Shown in pieces: positions 8,258-17,133 of a stretch of DNA of 35,848 nucleotides. The notes under the pieces were generated by a model. That model was not told the origin of the DNA. It saw only the letters and a list, made by a program, of their open reading frames with translations, and did not search any database. The position numbers were made by a program, and so were the translations under genes. Within the stretch, counting starts at the first letter, position 1, and each line of letters opens with the position of its first letter. Source of the DNA: a bacterium (GTDB lineage: Bacteria > Planctomycetota > Planctomycetia > Isosphaerales > Isosphaeraceae); NCBI GenBank assembly GCA_016125085.1, contig WGMM01000052.1, forward strand, positions 1-35,848, read 5' to 3'.

Positions 8258-8341
8258 TCAATAGGCGATGATCAAATCCACGTATTTCCGCACTTCTTCA
8301 TAATCTTTCGAACTGTTTCCGGGACTTCGCAGATGCTTCAC
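8258..8341 (-). pseudogene. Remnant of a RelE/ParE-like toxin gene
   Basis: A 27-codon frame starts with GTG at 8341, overlapping the antitoxin stop (GTGA), and ends at TGA 8258-8260. It reads VKHLRSPGNSSKDYEEVRKY and then VDLIIAY. The first seven residues look like the start of the roughly 85-90-residue RelE-type toxins that follow this antitoxin type (M/V-KHL-x-SP). The body of the toxin is missing, so this is most likely an internal deletion or truncation. A short functional peptide cannot be excluded. Confidence 0.55.
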
Positions 8342-8538
8342 AGTTCGCCAGGTTTGTCTTGATCCGCCTCCTCTCTGGCGGCTTCGATCGATGCATCGAA
8401 CTTCCCCTTCGCCTGATCGTCCCGGATCTTGCGATCCCAAACTTCGTCTTCATATCGCTGAAACCATTCGCGGAATTCCGCCAGTTCCTGAGGGGTCAGT
8501 GATTTCACCTTCGCTTCCAGTTCCTCGAACGTGCTCAC
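8338..8538 (-). CDS. Antitoxin-like protein of a type II toxin-antitoxin pair
   Basis: 66 residues starting at GTG 8538, with AGGAG 8 bases upstream; an in-frame TTG start at 8559 would place that Shine-Dalgarno inside the gene. The sequence VSTFEELEAKVKSLTPQELA...EFREWFQRYEDEVWDRKI...D is acidic and helical and matches, from memory, short antitoxins found with RelE-like toxins in cyanobacteria and planctomycetes (pattern LSPQEL-x-x-FR-x-WF, then WDRQIE-x-D). The stop overlaps the start of the toxin remnant by four bases, the usual coupling for such pairs. Because the toxin is broken, the antitoxin may be a relic or could neutralise a toxin encoded elsewhere. Confidence 0.72.
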   Translation of the reverse strand: MSTFEELEAKVKSLTPQELAEFREWFQRYEDEVWDRKIRDDQAKGKFDASIEAAREEADQDKPGEL

Positions 8539-8584
8539 ACGTCGATTCTCCTGTCTCAATCACTATCGCTCCGATAACCTCATT

Positions 8585-10057
8585 TTACGACAGAATCTCC
8601 TCGATCACCTCCCCATACACGTCCGTCAGCCGCAGATCGCGGCCGCCGAAGCGGAAGGTCAGGCGGGTGTGGTCCAGGCCCAGCAGGTGCAGGATCGTCG
8701 CGTGCAGGTCGTGGATTTCCAGACGTTTGTCGGCCACGCGATAGCCCCATTCGTCGGTCGCGCCGTAGGTAATTCCCTTCTTCAAGCCGCCACCGGCCAT
8801 CCACAGGGAAAATCCATGTTCGTTGTGGTCGCGGCCGTCCGAGCCCTGGGCAAACGGCGTCCGGCCGAATTCGCCGGACCAGACGACCAGCGTCGAATCG
8901 AGCAGGCCCCGCTCTTTCAGGTCTCTCACCAGGGCCGCGCTTGGCTGATCCATCGCCCGGGCGTTCTTGCCGTGGTTGTCGATGAGGCCTCCGTGGGCGT
9001 CCCACCGGTCCACGCCCGCGATGCCGGGGATGGTCAGCTCGACGAACCGCACGCCCCGCTCGACCATGCGCCGGGCGATCAGGCACTGGCGGGCGAATAC
9101 GCGCGTCGGCTCGTAGTCGGAATCCAGTCCATAGAGCTTCTTCGTGGCTTCGGTCTCGCCGGCCAGGTCGACCAGCTCAGGCACGGCCGTCTGCATCGCG
9201 GCAGCCGTTTCGGCGTTCAGAATGGCCGATTCCAGGGCGTCGGCCGGGCCGCTTTTCTCCAGATTCAGCCGGTTCAGGGCCGCGATGGCCGCGCGCTTGC
9301 GGCCCTGCACGGCCCGTTCGGAATCGGCGGCCGTAATGTTGGCCATAGGCGTGCCGTTGGCGTTCATCAGCGAGCCCTGAAACGTGGCCGGCAGGAAGCC
9401 GTTCGAATAGAGGTCGAGCCCGCCGGAGGGAATCCGCCCGCCATTGAGCACCATGAAGCCCGGCAGGTTCTGGTTTTCGGTGCCCAGGCCATAGCCGGCC
9501 CAGGCCCCCACGGAAGGCCGCCCCTGCAGGCCCGTGCCGCTGTGGATGAAGTAGTTGGCCGAGGTGTGCTCGGGGAACGTGCTGGTCATGGAGCGAATGA
9601 CGACGGCTTCGTCGATGATGCCCGCGATGTGGGGGAACAGGTCGCTGACTTCGATGCCCGACTTGCCGCGCCTGGCGAACTTCCAGGGCGATTTCAGCAC
9701 GGTGCCGACATTGGCGAACTGCGTCTTTTCCAGCTTGCCGATGGCCTTGTGCGGGTCCTGGCCGTGGTATTTGTCGAGCAGCGGCTTGGGGTCGAACGAA
9801 TCGACCTGGCTGACCCCTCCATCCATGAACAGGAAGATGACGCTTTTGGCTTTGGCGGGAAAATGAGGCGAGCGTGGCTTGAGGTCGTTGGGGATGAGGG
9901 CCGAAACGCCATCAGCGACGTCGGCCGCGTGCCCGTTGCGGCCAAAGAGCCCGGCGAAAGCCAGGGCGCCGAAGCCGAGCGCGTGCGTGCCGAGGAATTC
10001 CCGCCGGGAATGGCAAAGCTGGCCAGGGAACCGCTGAGAGTCATCGTGCATCGCCAT
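8585..10057 (-). CDS. Tat-exported DUF1501 protein (alkaline-phosphatase-like fold)
   Basis: 490 residues from ATG 10057; GTG 10066 and ATG 10051 are alternatives. A twin-arginine signal is clear (SRREFLGTHALGFGALAFAG), so the folded protein is exported. Typical DUF1501 blocks follow: KAKSVIFLFMDGGVSQVDSF, KFARRGKSGIEVSDLFPH, HTSANYFIHSGTG, GSWAGYGLG-like GAWAGYGLG, RRMVERGVRFVELT, WDAHGGLIDNHG, VVWSGEFGRTPFAQGSDGRD, HATILHLLGLDHTRLTFRFG and a final RLTDVYGEVIEEIL. The family is related to sulfatases and phosphatases but its substrate is unknown. In planctomycetes it almost always follows a PSCyt1/DUF1549/DUF1553 gene, as it does here with a gap of about 36 bases, and the two are presumed to act together outside the cytoplasm. 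Confidence 0.93.
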   Translation of the reverse strand: MAMHDDSQRFPGQLCHSRREFLGTHALGFGALAFAGLFGRNGHAADVADGVSALIPNDLKPRSPHFPAKAKSVIFLFMDGGVSQVDSFDPKPLLDKYHGQDPHKAIGKLEKTQFANVGTVLKSPWKFARRGKSGIEVSDLFPHIAGIIDEAVVIRSMTSTFPEHTSANYFIHSGTGLQGRPSVGAWAGYGLGTENQNLPGFMVLNGGRIPSGGLDLYSNGFLPATFQGSLMNANGTPMANITAADSERAVQGRKRAAIAALNRLNLEKSGPADALESAILNAETAAAMQTAVPELVDLAGETEATKKLYGLDSDYEPTRVFARQCLIARRMVERGVRFVELTIPGIAGVDRWDAHGGLIDNHGKNARAMDQPSAALVRDLKERGLLDSTLVVWSGEFGRTPFAQGSDGRDHNEHGFSLWMAGGGLKKGITYGATDEWGYRVADKRLEIHDLHATILHLLGLDHTRLTFRFGGRDLRLTDVYGEVIEEILS

Positions 10058-10093
10058 TGTCGGCACCTGTTCCGAAAAGTCGCGGTTCTGTTC

Positions 10094-13000
10094 TCAGGGA
10101 ATATAGCGGAATTCGTTGACGCAGAAGAGGGTGTGGGCCAGGTCGGCCCAGGCTTCGGCCTCGGCCTTCGCGGTGTCCGCACCCTTGCGGGTTTCGCGGA
10201 AAGCGTTGAGGGCATCGGTCAGGGCCGCTTTTTCGGCGGCGTCGGGCTTGCGGGCCAGAGCGGTGCGGAACATGCGTTCGACGCGGGCGGCGTCGGCATC
10301 GCCGGGGTGGTCTTTCAGCTCGCGGTCGGCCCAGAAGCGGGCCTGACCGGTCACGAACGGATCGTTGGCCAGGGCGAGAGCCTGAGCGGGCACGTTGGTG
10401 ACATTACGCCGGCCGACGGTCGAAAAAGGCGGCGGCATGTCGAAGGCCGTCATGAGCGTGGGCAGAAAGTTGCGCCTGACGGCCGTGTAGATGCTGCGCC
10501 GGCCTGCGCCGTCGAGCGGCCCGGACTTGTCGGGCCTGCCCCGGCCGACGATGAACTCGGTCAGGTGCACGGGCACCGAGGGGCCGTACATGGCCGCGTC
10601 GAGCCGGCCGGAGACAGCCAGCATGGCGTCGCGGATGGCTTCCGACTCAAGCCTTCGCAGGTTGCCCCGGTGCAGGAGCACGTTTTGGGGGTCGGCAGTT
10701 TCGGTGGCGGCGTCAGAGGCGTGGGACGATAGCCCGAAAGCCCGTGAAAGCAGCATGCGCTTAAGCATGGCCTTGGTGCTCCAGGCGTCGTCGGCCACGA
10801 ACGTGACGGCCAGAAAATCGAGCAATTCCGGATGCGTCGGCCGGAAACCCAGCACGCCGAAATTATCGACCGTGGGCACGATGCCGGCCCCGAACACATG
10901 CTGCCAGAGCCGGTTGACCCAGACGCGGGCGACAAGAGGCTGATCGGGCCGGGTGAGCCGCTCGGCCAGTTCACGCCGGCCGCTTGACGTTTCGGAAAGG
11001 CTGATCGGCTCGGCGAAAGCCTCAGGCAGCCCGCGATGCGCCATGGGCCCCTGCCGCCGCCAGCTGCCTCGCAGGAGGACGTGTTCGTCGACGCCGTTCA
11101 AGTCCGCAAGTGCCGGAGCCAGCGGGGCCTGCGGCGCGATCCCGGCCGCGATGGCCTTTTCTTCGCCGGCCCAGGCCTGGGCGATGGTCGTCAGGCGTTC
11201 GGCGAAGCCGGGAACGACGGCCGGGTTTTGCAGGACGGCATCGATCAGCCGGGCATCGCCAGGTTCGATCAGCCCACCCTTGCCGCTTGCGGCGATAGCC
11301 TGGGCGATGGCTCGGGCAAGCCGCTGATTGGGGGATTCGCCGGGTTCGACCCCGGGAACGATGCCTGAATCATCCGCCATGGCAGGCGGCCTGGGGCCGT
11401 CGGTTTCGACGATGGCGAAGAGGGCCCCGGGGGCTTCGGCCACGGGAGTGACTTCGATGAAGAGCCGCTGGCCGACGTATTCGGTGAGGTCCTGATGCAC
11501 CCACTGCGGCGAGTCGCCGTCGACCTTCACTTCACGCACCACGCGGCCGTGAAGCGGCCCGGTGACCATAAAGTGCGACGCTACCGCAGCGAAAACCCGC
11601 ATGTGGCCCGAAACGAGATAGTGCACATGGCCGGTTTCGACCGTGAATTTGCGGGTGCGGCCCGTTCCTGAGCCACGCAGCCAGTTGCCCAGGCTGCCGG
11701 CTTCGGCCTCGCTGGCCGGATCGTGCCGGGGTTTGGCGAAGTGCCTGTCGACGAAGGCCCCGGCTCGGGCGACCACTTTCAGACCCGTGCCGTTTTCGCC
11801 GGGCGGCAGAATGGTGCCTGAAGCCAGAGGGCCGGCTCCGAACGCGGGGCCGTCGACATTCCAGCCGCCCGGTTCACCGGCCTGGAAGTCGAGAATCGTG
11901 CGGACGACCTTCGATCCATCGCCCTGCGGCTTCTTCGCCGATGCGTCGATACTGGCCAGACGCTTCGAAAAGGATTCGAACGAACGGCCGGGCTCAGTGG
12001 CTGTGCCGGATGCGAAGGCCGTTTCGATTTCGGTGGCCGTGGGGGCTTTGGCGCTGGCGAGGGCGGCCCGGATCGCCTGATTTCCGGCCGTGCGGGCCGT
12101 TTCGAGCTTGCGGCCGATTTCGCGGTCGGCCGACATCGTGGCGAAGGGTGCCTGGCGGTAGGTGGAGCTTTGGAAGAAGCCTGAGAGGGCGTAATAGTCC
12201 TTCTGGCTGATGGCGTCGAACTTGTGGTCGTGGCAGCGGGCGCAGGCGATCGTCAGGCCGAGGAAAGTCTTGCCCAGGACGTCGATCTTGTTGTCGATCC
12301 GGTCGGTTTCGTCCTGGCGGATGTCGACGGGCGAATGGACTTCCTCACCCAGAAACGGCCAACCGGTGGCCAGCACGGACTCGTTCGCCCCGGTTTTGGG
12401 GTCTAGCCGGGGCTGATCGAGCAGGTCGCCGGCCAGATGCTCACGGACGAACTGGTCGTAGGGCACGTCGGAATTGAAGGCCCGGATCAGGTAATCACGA
12501 TAGCGCCAGGCGTTGGCGATCGTGTAATCGCCTTCGTGGCCGCGACTTTCGGCATATCGCACAAGGTCCATCCAGTGCCGGGCCCAGCGTTCGCCGAAAG
12601 CCGGCGAGGCCTGCAACCGGTCGACGGCACGGGCGCGCTTGTCGGCGGCGGTGTCGGCCAGAAAAGTGTCGACTTCAGCGATGGAGGGCGGAAGGCCGGT
12701 CAGCACGAAGCTCGCTCGCCGCAGCCAGGCGACGTCGTCGGCATCGCTTACAGGGCCGATTCCGGCGGCTTCCATACGGGAAAGGAGGAAGCTGTCGATT
12801 TCGCCCCGGGGCCATTCGGCGTTCTTCACCTCAGGCACAGCGGGCTTCGAAGGGGCCGTCCATAGCCACGGCAGCTGGGCCTTGCGGGTGGCGATATCGA
12901 ACCGCTTGACGGCATCGCCGGCGGAAGCGTCCGCCGGCCAGACAGCCCCGCGCTCGATCCAGCGGCGGAAGTCGGCGACGACCCCGGCTGCCAGCGGGCC

Positions 13001-13366
13001 CGGCTTGGGCGGCATTTTGAGGTCTTCGTCCTTGTATTCGATGGCCTTCAGAAGCGGGCTTTCGTCCGGCTTTCCAGGCACGACGGCCGGGCCGAACACC
13101 GCCCCGCCCGCCTTCAGGGCCGCCGCGGAATCGAGCCGAAGGTCGCTTTCGGCCACTTTCGGCCCATGGCACGATTTGCAGGATGCCTCGAGCACGGGCC
13201 GGATTTTCGTTTCGAAGAACGAGATTTCCTCAGCGCGGCGAAGATCCTCATCCGCAGCATTCGCGAAAACTGACCCGGTCATGCCGAGAATGGCGACGCA
13301 GACCGGAATCGCCATGCGAAATCGCCCGGAATTACGATTCGACAGGCAGTGCGAAGCGATAGACAT
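10094..13366 (-). CDS. PSCyt1 / DUF1549 / DUF1553 exported cytochrome-domain protein
   Basis: 1090 residues from ATG 13366; the frame is open to 13717, but the extra N-terminus overlaps the kinase gene and looks non-coding. A signal peptide spans about 18-38 (MAIPVCVAILGMTGSVFANA). The PSCyt1 cytochrome c-like domain has CKSCHG at 63-68, with a possible axial Met in DLKMPPK near 119. DUF1549 covers about 190-395 and has a second CxxCH, CARCHDHKFD, at 375-384. About 400 residues of less conserved, probably beta-rich sequence follow, with GGWNVDG, VHYLVSGHMRVFA and HQDLTEYVGQRLFIEV, which suggest a carbohydrate-binding-like insert. DUF1553 spans about 797-1060 (RVWVNRLWQHVFG, NVPAQALALANDPFV) and the protein ends CVNEFRYIP, a usual terminus. 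Function is unknown; a role in polysaccharide breakdown or redox is proposed for the family. Followed by the DUF1501 gene. Confidence 0.93.
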   Translation of the reverse strand: MSIASHCLSNRNSGRFRMAIPVCVAILGMTGSVFANAADEDLRRAEEISFFETKIRPVLEASCKSCHGPKVAESDLRLDSAAALKAGGAVFGPAVVPGKPDESPLLKAIEYKDEDLKMPPKPGPLAAGVVADFRRWIERGAVWPADASAGDAVKRFDIATRKAQLPWLWTAPSKPAVPEVKNAEWPRGEIDSFLLSRMEAAGIGPVSDADDVAWLRRASFVLTGLPPSIAEVDTFLADTAADKRARAVDRLQASPAFGERWARHWMDLVRYAESRGHEGDYTIANAWRYRDYLIRAFNSDVPYDQFVREHLAGDLLDQPRLDPKTGANESVLATGWPFLGEEVHSPVDIRQDETDRIDNKIDVLGKTFLGLTIACARCHDHKFDAISQKDYYALSGFFQSSTYRQAPFATMSADREIGRKLETARTAGNQAIRAALASAKAPTATEIETAFASGTATEPGRSFESFSKRLASIDASAKKPQGDGSKVVRTILDFQAGEPGGWNVDGPAFGAGPLASGTILPPGENGTGLKVVARAGAFVDRHFAKPRHDPASEAEAGSLGNWLRGSGTGRTRKFTVETGHVHYLVSGHMRVFAAVASHFMVTGPLHGRVVREVKVDGDSPQWVHQDLTEYVGQRLFIEVTPVAEAPGALFAIVETDGPRPPAMADDSGIVPGVEPGESPNQRLARAIAQAIAASGKGGLIEPGDARLIDAVLQNPAVVPGFAERLTTIAQAWAGEEKAIAAGIAPQAPLAPALADLNGVDEHVLLRGSWRRQGPMAHRGLPEAFAEPISLSETSSGRRELAERLTRPDQPLVARVWVNRLWQHVFGAGIVPTVDNFGVLGFRPTHPELLDFLAVTFVADDAWSTKAMLKRMLLSRAFGLSSHASDAATETADPQNVLLHRGNLRRLESEAIRDAMLAVSGRLDAAMYGPSVPVHLTEFIVGRGRPDKSGPLDGAGRRSIYTAVRRNFLPTLMTAFDMPPPFSTVGRRNVTNVPAQALALANDPFVTGQARFWADRELKDHPGDADAARVERMFRTALARKPDAAEKAALTDALNAFRETRKGADTAKAEAEAWADLAHTLFCVNEFRYIP

Positions 13367-13480
13367 GGCCGATGTTCCTGACGTCGACGGAGCCGGGGGC
13401 ATTTGCGGGGCTGGTGAAAGTCGGGCCGGTTCACGATCGAAATCGGCAGGCACCGGCATGGGTTCGAGCGGGGCGAACCG

Positions 13481-13502
13481 AAGTGAGGGTACTGATATCA
13501 TA
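13481..13502 (-). promoter_or_regulatory. Possible promoter region of the PSCyt1 gene
   Basis: About 115 bases before the PSCyt1 start the minus strand reads TATGAT, a near-consensus -10, followed by ATCAGTACCCTCACTT. Nearly the same sequence occurs upstream of the gene at 20100 (see findings). No good -35 is visible. Confidence 0.3.
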
Positions 13503-13610
13503 CCCGATCTTGAAGCTCTGTGGCAGAGTCGTCCAATGCCAGTGCAGGACCGGATTTCACGAATTTCCAGCATCGCCCCTGCAATTCGCGGCACAATAAC
13601 ACCGCAGCGA

Positions 13611-16175
13611 TCAATCGGCGGAATCCGTGGTCGCCGCATTTTCCGCGAGCGCGCGGGCCGCTTCGGCCAATCGGTTGCGCAGAGATTGATCATCGAGCCT
13701 GACTTTTTCAAGTTCACGATACATCGAAATCGAAAGTCGCAGTGCTTCGAGCCCCGGTGCCGTCTGACCTGTCGAGAGCCGCGCCATGCCGAGTGCCTGC
13801 CAGGATGCCGCCAGGTCGAGCATGTCCGAATCGGTTCCTCGAGGATCGCCAGTGATCGCTTTGCGCGCTTCGATCGCGGTTTCGAATCGTTTCACGGCAT
13901 CTTCGAAAAACCCGGATTCGGCGTTCAGACGGCCACTGGTGTGCGACACGTTCGCAAGGCCCCGGCGGGCATTGATGGTGTCAGGATTCCGGGCCAGCAC
14001 GGATCGATAATGCCCGGCAGACTCATCGAAAGATATTATCGCCTCTTCCGGCCGATTGAGATCGGCCAGAATCGCCCCTTTCGCATTTCGGGAGTGAGCC
14101 AGCGGCAGGTCGTACGTTTCAGGGGAAATGTGCCTGATCTTCGCGGCCAGATCGGTCCAGAGACCGACAGCCCGATCGATGAGGGGCAACGCGATCGAAG
14201 CTTCGCCGGCCTCTCGCAACAGCCGTGCCTGATGAAAGCAGCGGTCAGCTTCGATGTCTAACCAGTTTTCGCTCGAACGCTGGGAATCCGGCAGGCTGGC
14301 GAACGCTCGCCCGCAAAGCCTGTAAGCCTCGATGGCTTCGGCCCTGCTCCCGATACCTCGCAGCGCCTGAGCCAGCAGATACTGCTGCCTGAGCCGTTCG
14401 GCGGCCTGTTCAGCGGTTTCCGAAGCTTCGGGCAGATTGCGGCAAAAGGCCAGCGCCTGGCGATAGACACCCGCGGCCCGGCTCTTCTCGCCGTGCGACC
14501 GCAGCAGGTTGGCCAGAGTGATCCTGTCATACGCCTGCTCCGCGCTGGGCGGGGCGTCGCCTGTGATTCGACCGCCCAGCTCAACCGCGATCTGAGCTTC
14601 CGAGATCCTCCTGCGGAAATGAATGCCCGGCAAGTCGCTCCAGCCGGCGAAGGCTCGGGCGATCTCGCGCCGGAGACGCAGGGCGTCGTCGGCATCCGGC
14701 GTTTCGGCCAGGCCCGATTCCACCAGTGCCGAGGCTTCGAACAGATCCGAGGTCGCCCCGGCAAGATCGCCCCGATTCCTGCAGGACCCGGCACATTCCA
14801 GAAGAATCCGGCCCCGGAACGGCTTCGGCAGCGTATCGCCAGCAGCCAGCAGGGTGCGGAAGAAGCTCTTGTAATCAGGCTTCGTCAATGGCGAACCTGT
14901 TCCGGAAACGCCCCGAAAGGCACGGGCACGCTCCTGTTCGGTCAACGATCGCACCATCGAGGCCGAGCCTTCCAGCACGATCCGCGAACCGTCCGCGGGC
15001 CCGGATCGCGAAAATTCAGCCTGACGCAAGCCATAAGCCGGACCGATCGCAAGCAGGCCGAACGTCAACGATGCCAGCAGACCTCTTCGGCGATTCAGTG
15101 TAGAGCGCGGCCCTGGCCTGAATTCCGCTGGATTCGAAGTGCCGTTCGCCAATTCAGGGCATCGATCCGCCTGAATCGCACGGAGAGCCTCCAGAAAGTC
15201 CCCGACGCTTGCGAACCGCCCGGCAGGATCACGTGCCAGGGCTTTCGCGACAAGCCTGTCCAGCCCCGGTCTGCTGATCATTGGGAGATCGATCGGTTCC
15301 TGACTGGAATCCCTCAACCTCAATGGCCCGGCATGGAGCGCCCTGCCCGTCAGGCATTCGTAAAGCACGGCTCCCAGGGCATAAATATCGGCCTTCACGC
15401 CGCCTGATTTGCCGGCCAATAACTCAGGTGCCAGATAGGCAAGCGTGCCGCAAGTGCCAGGGCTTTCGGGCTGCTGACCCGGATCGCTGGGAACCGACAG
15501 GCCGAAGTCGGTCAGAAACGGCTTGCCGTCGGTGTCGATCAGGATGTTCGAGGGCTTCACGTCCCGGTGCAGGATGCCGCGATCATGCGCAAAAGCCAGT
15601 GCCTGGCCGACTTTTTCCACGATCCGCAGGGTTTCGTCGACCGGTAGCGGCCCATGCCGCAGAACCTGCCGCAGATCGGTGCCTTCGATCCGCTCATAAA
15701 CCAGAAACGGCCTGCCACCGGCATCGCCCACGTCGAACAGGACGACGATCGCCGGATGCCTGAGCCGCGCTACCGCCCGGGCTTCGTTCAGGAACGTCAC
15801 ACCCGGGGCTTCCCATTGCCCGGCCGATTGCCGCAGCAGTTTGATCGCCACAGGGCGGTCCAGACGGCTGTCCCAGGCTTCGAACACCTGCCCGAAGCCC
15901 CCTTCACCCAGCAGCCGGCCGATCCGGAATGGGCCGATCTCTTCCGGGGCTTCACCGAATGCATGACACGGTCGACCACGGGCCTGGCCATGCTCCGCGA
16001 CGATCAGGGCCAGTTCCCGGGCCAGTTTCGAATGGTGGGCCGGCGTCGGGCAATCGGCAAGAAAGTCGTCAGGCCGTGCCGCCGGATCGCGCCGCAGGGC
16101 ATCCTCGAAGGCGGCTACGCGGCTTTCCAGCCACGAGTCGAAGACGGCATCGGGATCGAACCCGGAAAGACTCAT
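13611..16175 (-). CDS. Membrane-bound Ser/Thr protein kinase with C-terminal TPR-like region
   Basis: 854 residues. The kinase domain runs from about 83 to 335: glycine loop LLGEGGFGQVFEA, Lys112 in VAIKLL, catalytic HRDVKPSN (203-210), DFG at 223-225, and APELL. All catalytic residues are present. The N-terminal 80 residues contain FDSWLESRVAAFEDALRRDP, a typical planctomycete kinase leader. One membrane helix is at about 365-383 (LLASLTFGLLAIGPAYGL), leaving a 470-residue extracytoplasmic part made of helical, TPR-like repeats (for example DRITLANLLRSHGEKSRAAG and ALRGIGSRAEAIEAYRLCGR). The ECF sigma gene ends 18 bases upstream, so the two are co-transcribed; kinases of this type are thought to control the adjacent sigma by phosphorylation. 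Target and signal are not visible. GGAG lies 6 bases before the ATG. Confidence 0.92.
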   Translation of the reverse strand: MSLSGFDPDAVFDSWLESRVAAFEDALRRDPAARPDDFLADCPTPAHHSKLARELALIVAEHGQARGRPCHAFGEAPEEIGPFRIGRLLGEGGFGQVFEAWDSRLDRPVAIKLLRQSAGQWEAPGVTFLNEARAVARLRHPAIVVLFDVGDAGGRPFLVYERIEGTDLRQVLRHGPLPVDETLRIVEKVGQALAFAHDRGILHRDVKPSNILIDTDGKPFLTDFGLSVPSDPGQQPESPGTCGTLAYLAPELLAGKSGGVKADIYALGAVLYECLTGRALHAGPLRLRDSSQEPIDLPMISRPGLDRLVAKALARDPAGRFASVGDFLEALRAIQADRCPELANGTSNPAEFRPGPRSTLNRRRGLLASLTFGLLAIGPAYGLRQAEFSRSGPADGSRIVLEGSASMVRSLTEQERARAFRGVSGTGSPLTKPDYKSFFRTLLAAGDTLPKPFRGRILLECAGSCRNRGDLAGATSDLFEASALVESGLAETPDADDALRLRREIARAFAGWSDLPGIHFRRRISEAQIAVELGGRITGDAPPSAEQAYDRITLANLLRSHGEKSRAAGVYRQALAFCRNLPEASETAEQAAERLRQQYLLAQALRGIGSRAEAIEAYRLCGRAFASLPDSQRSSENWLDIEADRCFHQARLLREAGEASIALPLIDRAVGLWTDLAAKIRHISPETYDLPLAHSRNAKGAILADLNRPEEAIISFDESAGHYRSVLARNPDTINARRGLANVSHTSGRLNAESGFFEDAVKRFETAIEARKAITGDPRGTDSDMLDLAASWQALGMARLSTGQTAPGLEALRLSISMYRELEKVRLDDQSLRNRLAEAARALAENAATTDSAD

Positions 16176-16193
16176 GCCCCGCTCCGAAACCTG

Positions 16194-16811
16194 TCAGGCC
16201 GTCGTTTCGAGTTCGCCCCTGAGAAACGCCTTCAGTCCATTCCGCACCCGCTGAACCGTCCGCTCCGACCTGCCCAGCTCGGCCGCGATCGTGGCTGTGT
16301 CCATGCCCTGAAGGCTCAGTTCCACGATCTGCCGCGACCGCTCATCGAATCGTCCCAGGGTCCGGTCGATCAGCTCCCGCATCACGGCCATTTCCACGGG
16401 ATCCGCACCGGCAGCGGCCCCGGCGGCTGTTGCGGGCACGGGCAGCGAACGCTTGGCCGCCGACCAGTATCGCCGCTGTTTGCGGCACTTGCGCCGGGTG
16501 ATCACCACCAGCAGCGACCACAATTCGTCCCACGTGCCGATTTCGAAACGGCCGGCGAGATCATGCCGGAAGAAGCTGCCCAGGGCCGACTGCACGACTT
16601 CCTCCGCCTCGACCTTCCGGCTGGCCTTGCCGTTGAGATACCGGTACGCCACCAGAATCAGCCGGGGGCCGAACCGGTCGACCACCTCCCGGATCGTGTC
16701 GGCATCGCGTGCCAGCAAGCCGCGGACCAGGGCTTCGTCGAAGCCAGACCGCTCCCGTCCGGTATCCGGCAACAATGCCGCCGGTCTCGCTCTGGTACTT
16801 CGCTCCGGCAC
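16194..16811 (-). CDS. ECF-subfamily RNA polymerase sigma factor
   Basis: 205 residues from a GTG start with an excellent Shine-Dalgarno (GGGAGG, 7 bases upstream). Region 2 spans about 25-105 (VVDRFGPRLILVAYRYLNGK, VEAEEVVQSALGSFFRH, WSLLVVITRRKCRKQRRYW). Region 4 spans about 145-200 (FDERSRQIVELSLQGMDTATIAAELGRS..VQRVRNGLKAFL), containing the helix-turn-helix that reads the -35 element. Between them is a short Ala/Pro-rich linker. No anti-sigma factor gene is adjacent; instead a transmembrane Ser/Thr kinase follows after 18 bases, the arrangement of kinase-linked ECF groups in Planctomycetota. Its regulon may include the export genes downstream, which is inference. Confidence 0.93.
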   Translation of the reverse strand: MPERSTRARPAALLPDTGRERSGFDEALVRGLLARDADTIREVVDRFGPRLILVAYRYLNGKASRKVEAEEVVQSALGSFFRHDLAGRFEIGTWDELWSLLVVITRRKCRKQRRYWSAAKRSLPVPATAAGAAAGADPVEMAVMRELIDRTLGRFDERSRQIVELSLQGMDTATIAAELGRSERTVQRVRNGLKAFLRGELETTA

Positions 16812-17133
16812 CTTACAACCTCCCGGCCCGACGTGACTGGCCCTGGCGTTTCCTGCTTCATCCTAAACCACGAATCCATGGATCACAATCGTCTGAGAGA
16901 CCGTTCCGGACAAATTTCTTCACGAGCTAAGTCCATACATAATTTGATTTTGCAATCCATTTTCGGAATTCTCGCCGGAAAGCGTGGCGGATTCGCCGCG
17001 GTTTCGCCATGGGTCTTTCGAAGCCGTCGTCCGCGCTTCATACGAACCAGGCCAGCCCCGGTCAGGGTTAGCGGATTCGGACGGCTTCGAACGCACTTCC
17101 TTCGAAATCCATCCCGGCAAGGCGATCGCACCC
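16812..17133. other. Divergent intergenic region between the sigma and PEP-CTERM genes
   Basis: 322 bases, more AT-rich around 16915-16980. It holds the promoter candidate for the sigma/kinase genes; no clear promoter for the rightward gene and no extra gene are visible. Confidence 0.5.
16860..16888 (-). promoter_or_regulatory. Candidate promoter of the sigma/kinase operon
   Basis: On the minus strand TTGTGA (16883-16888), a 17-base spacer and TAGGAT (16860-16865), each 4 of 6 matches, lie about 45 bases before the sigma start. Confidence 0.35.

Noticed and set aside
8531..10732. 733-residue frame on the plus strand
   Set aside because: It lies antisense to the well-supported DUF1501 and DUF1553 genes; long antisense frames are expected in GC-rich DNA.
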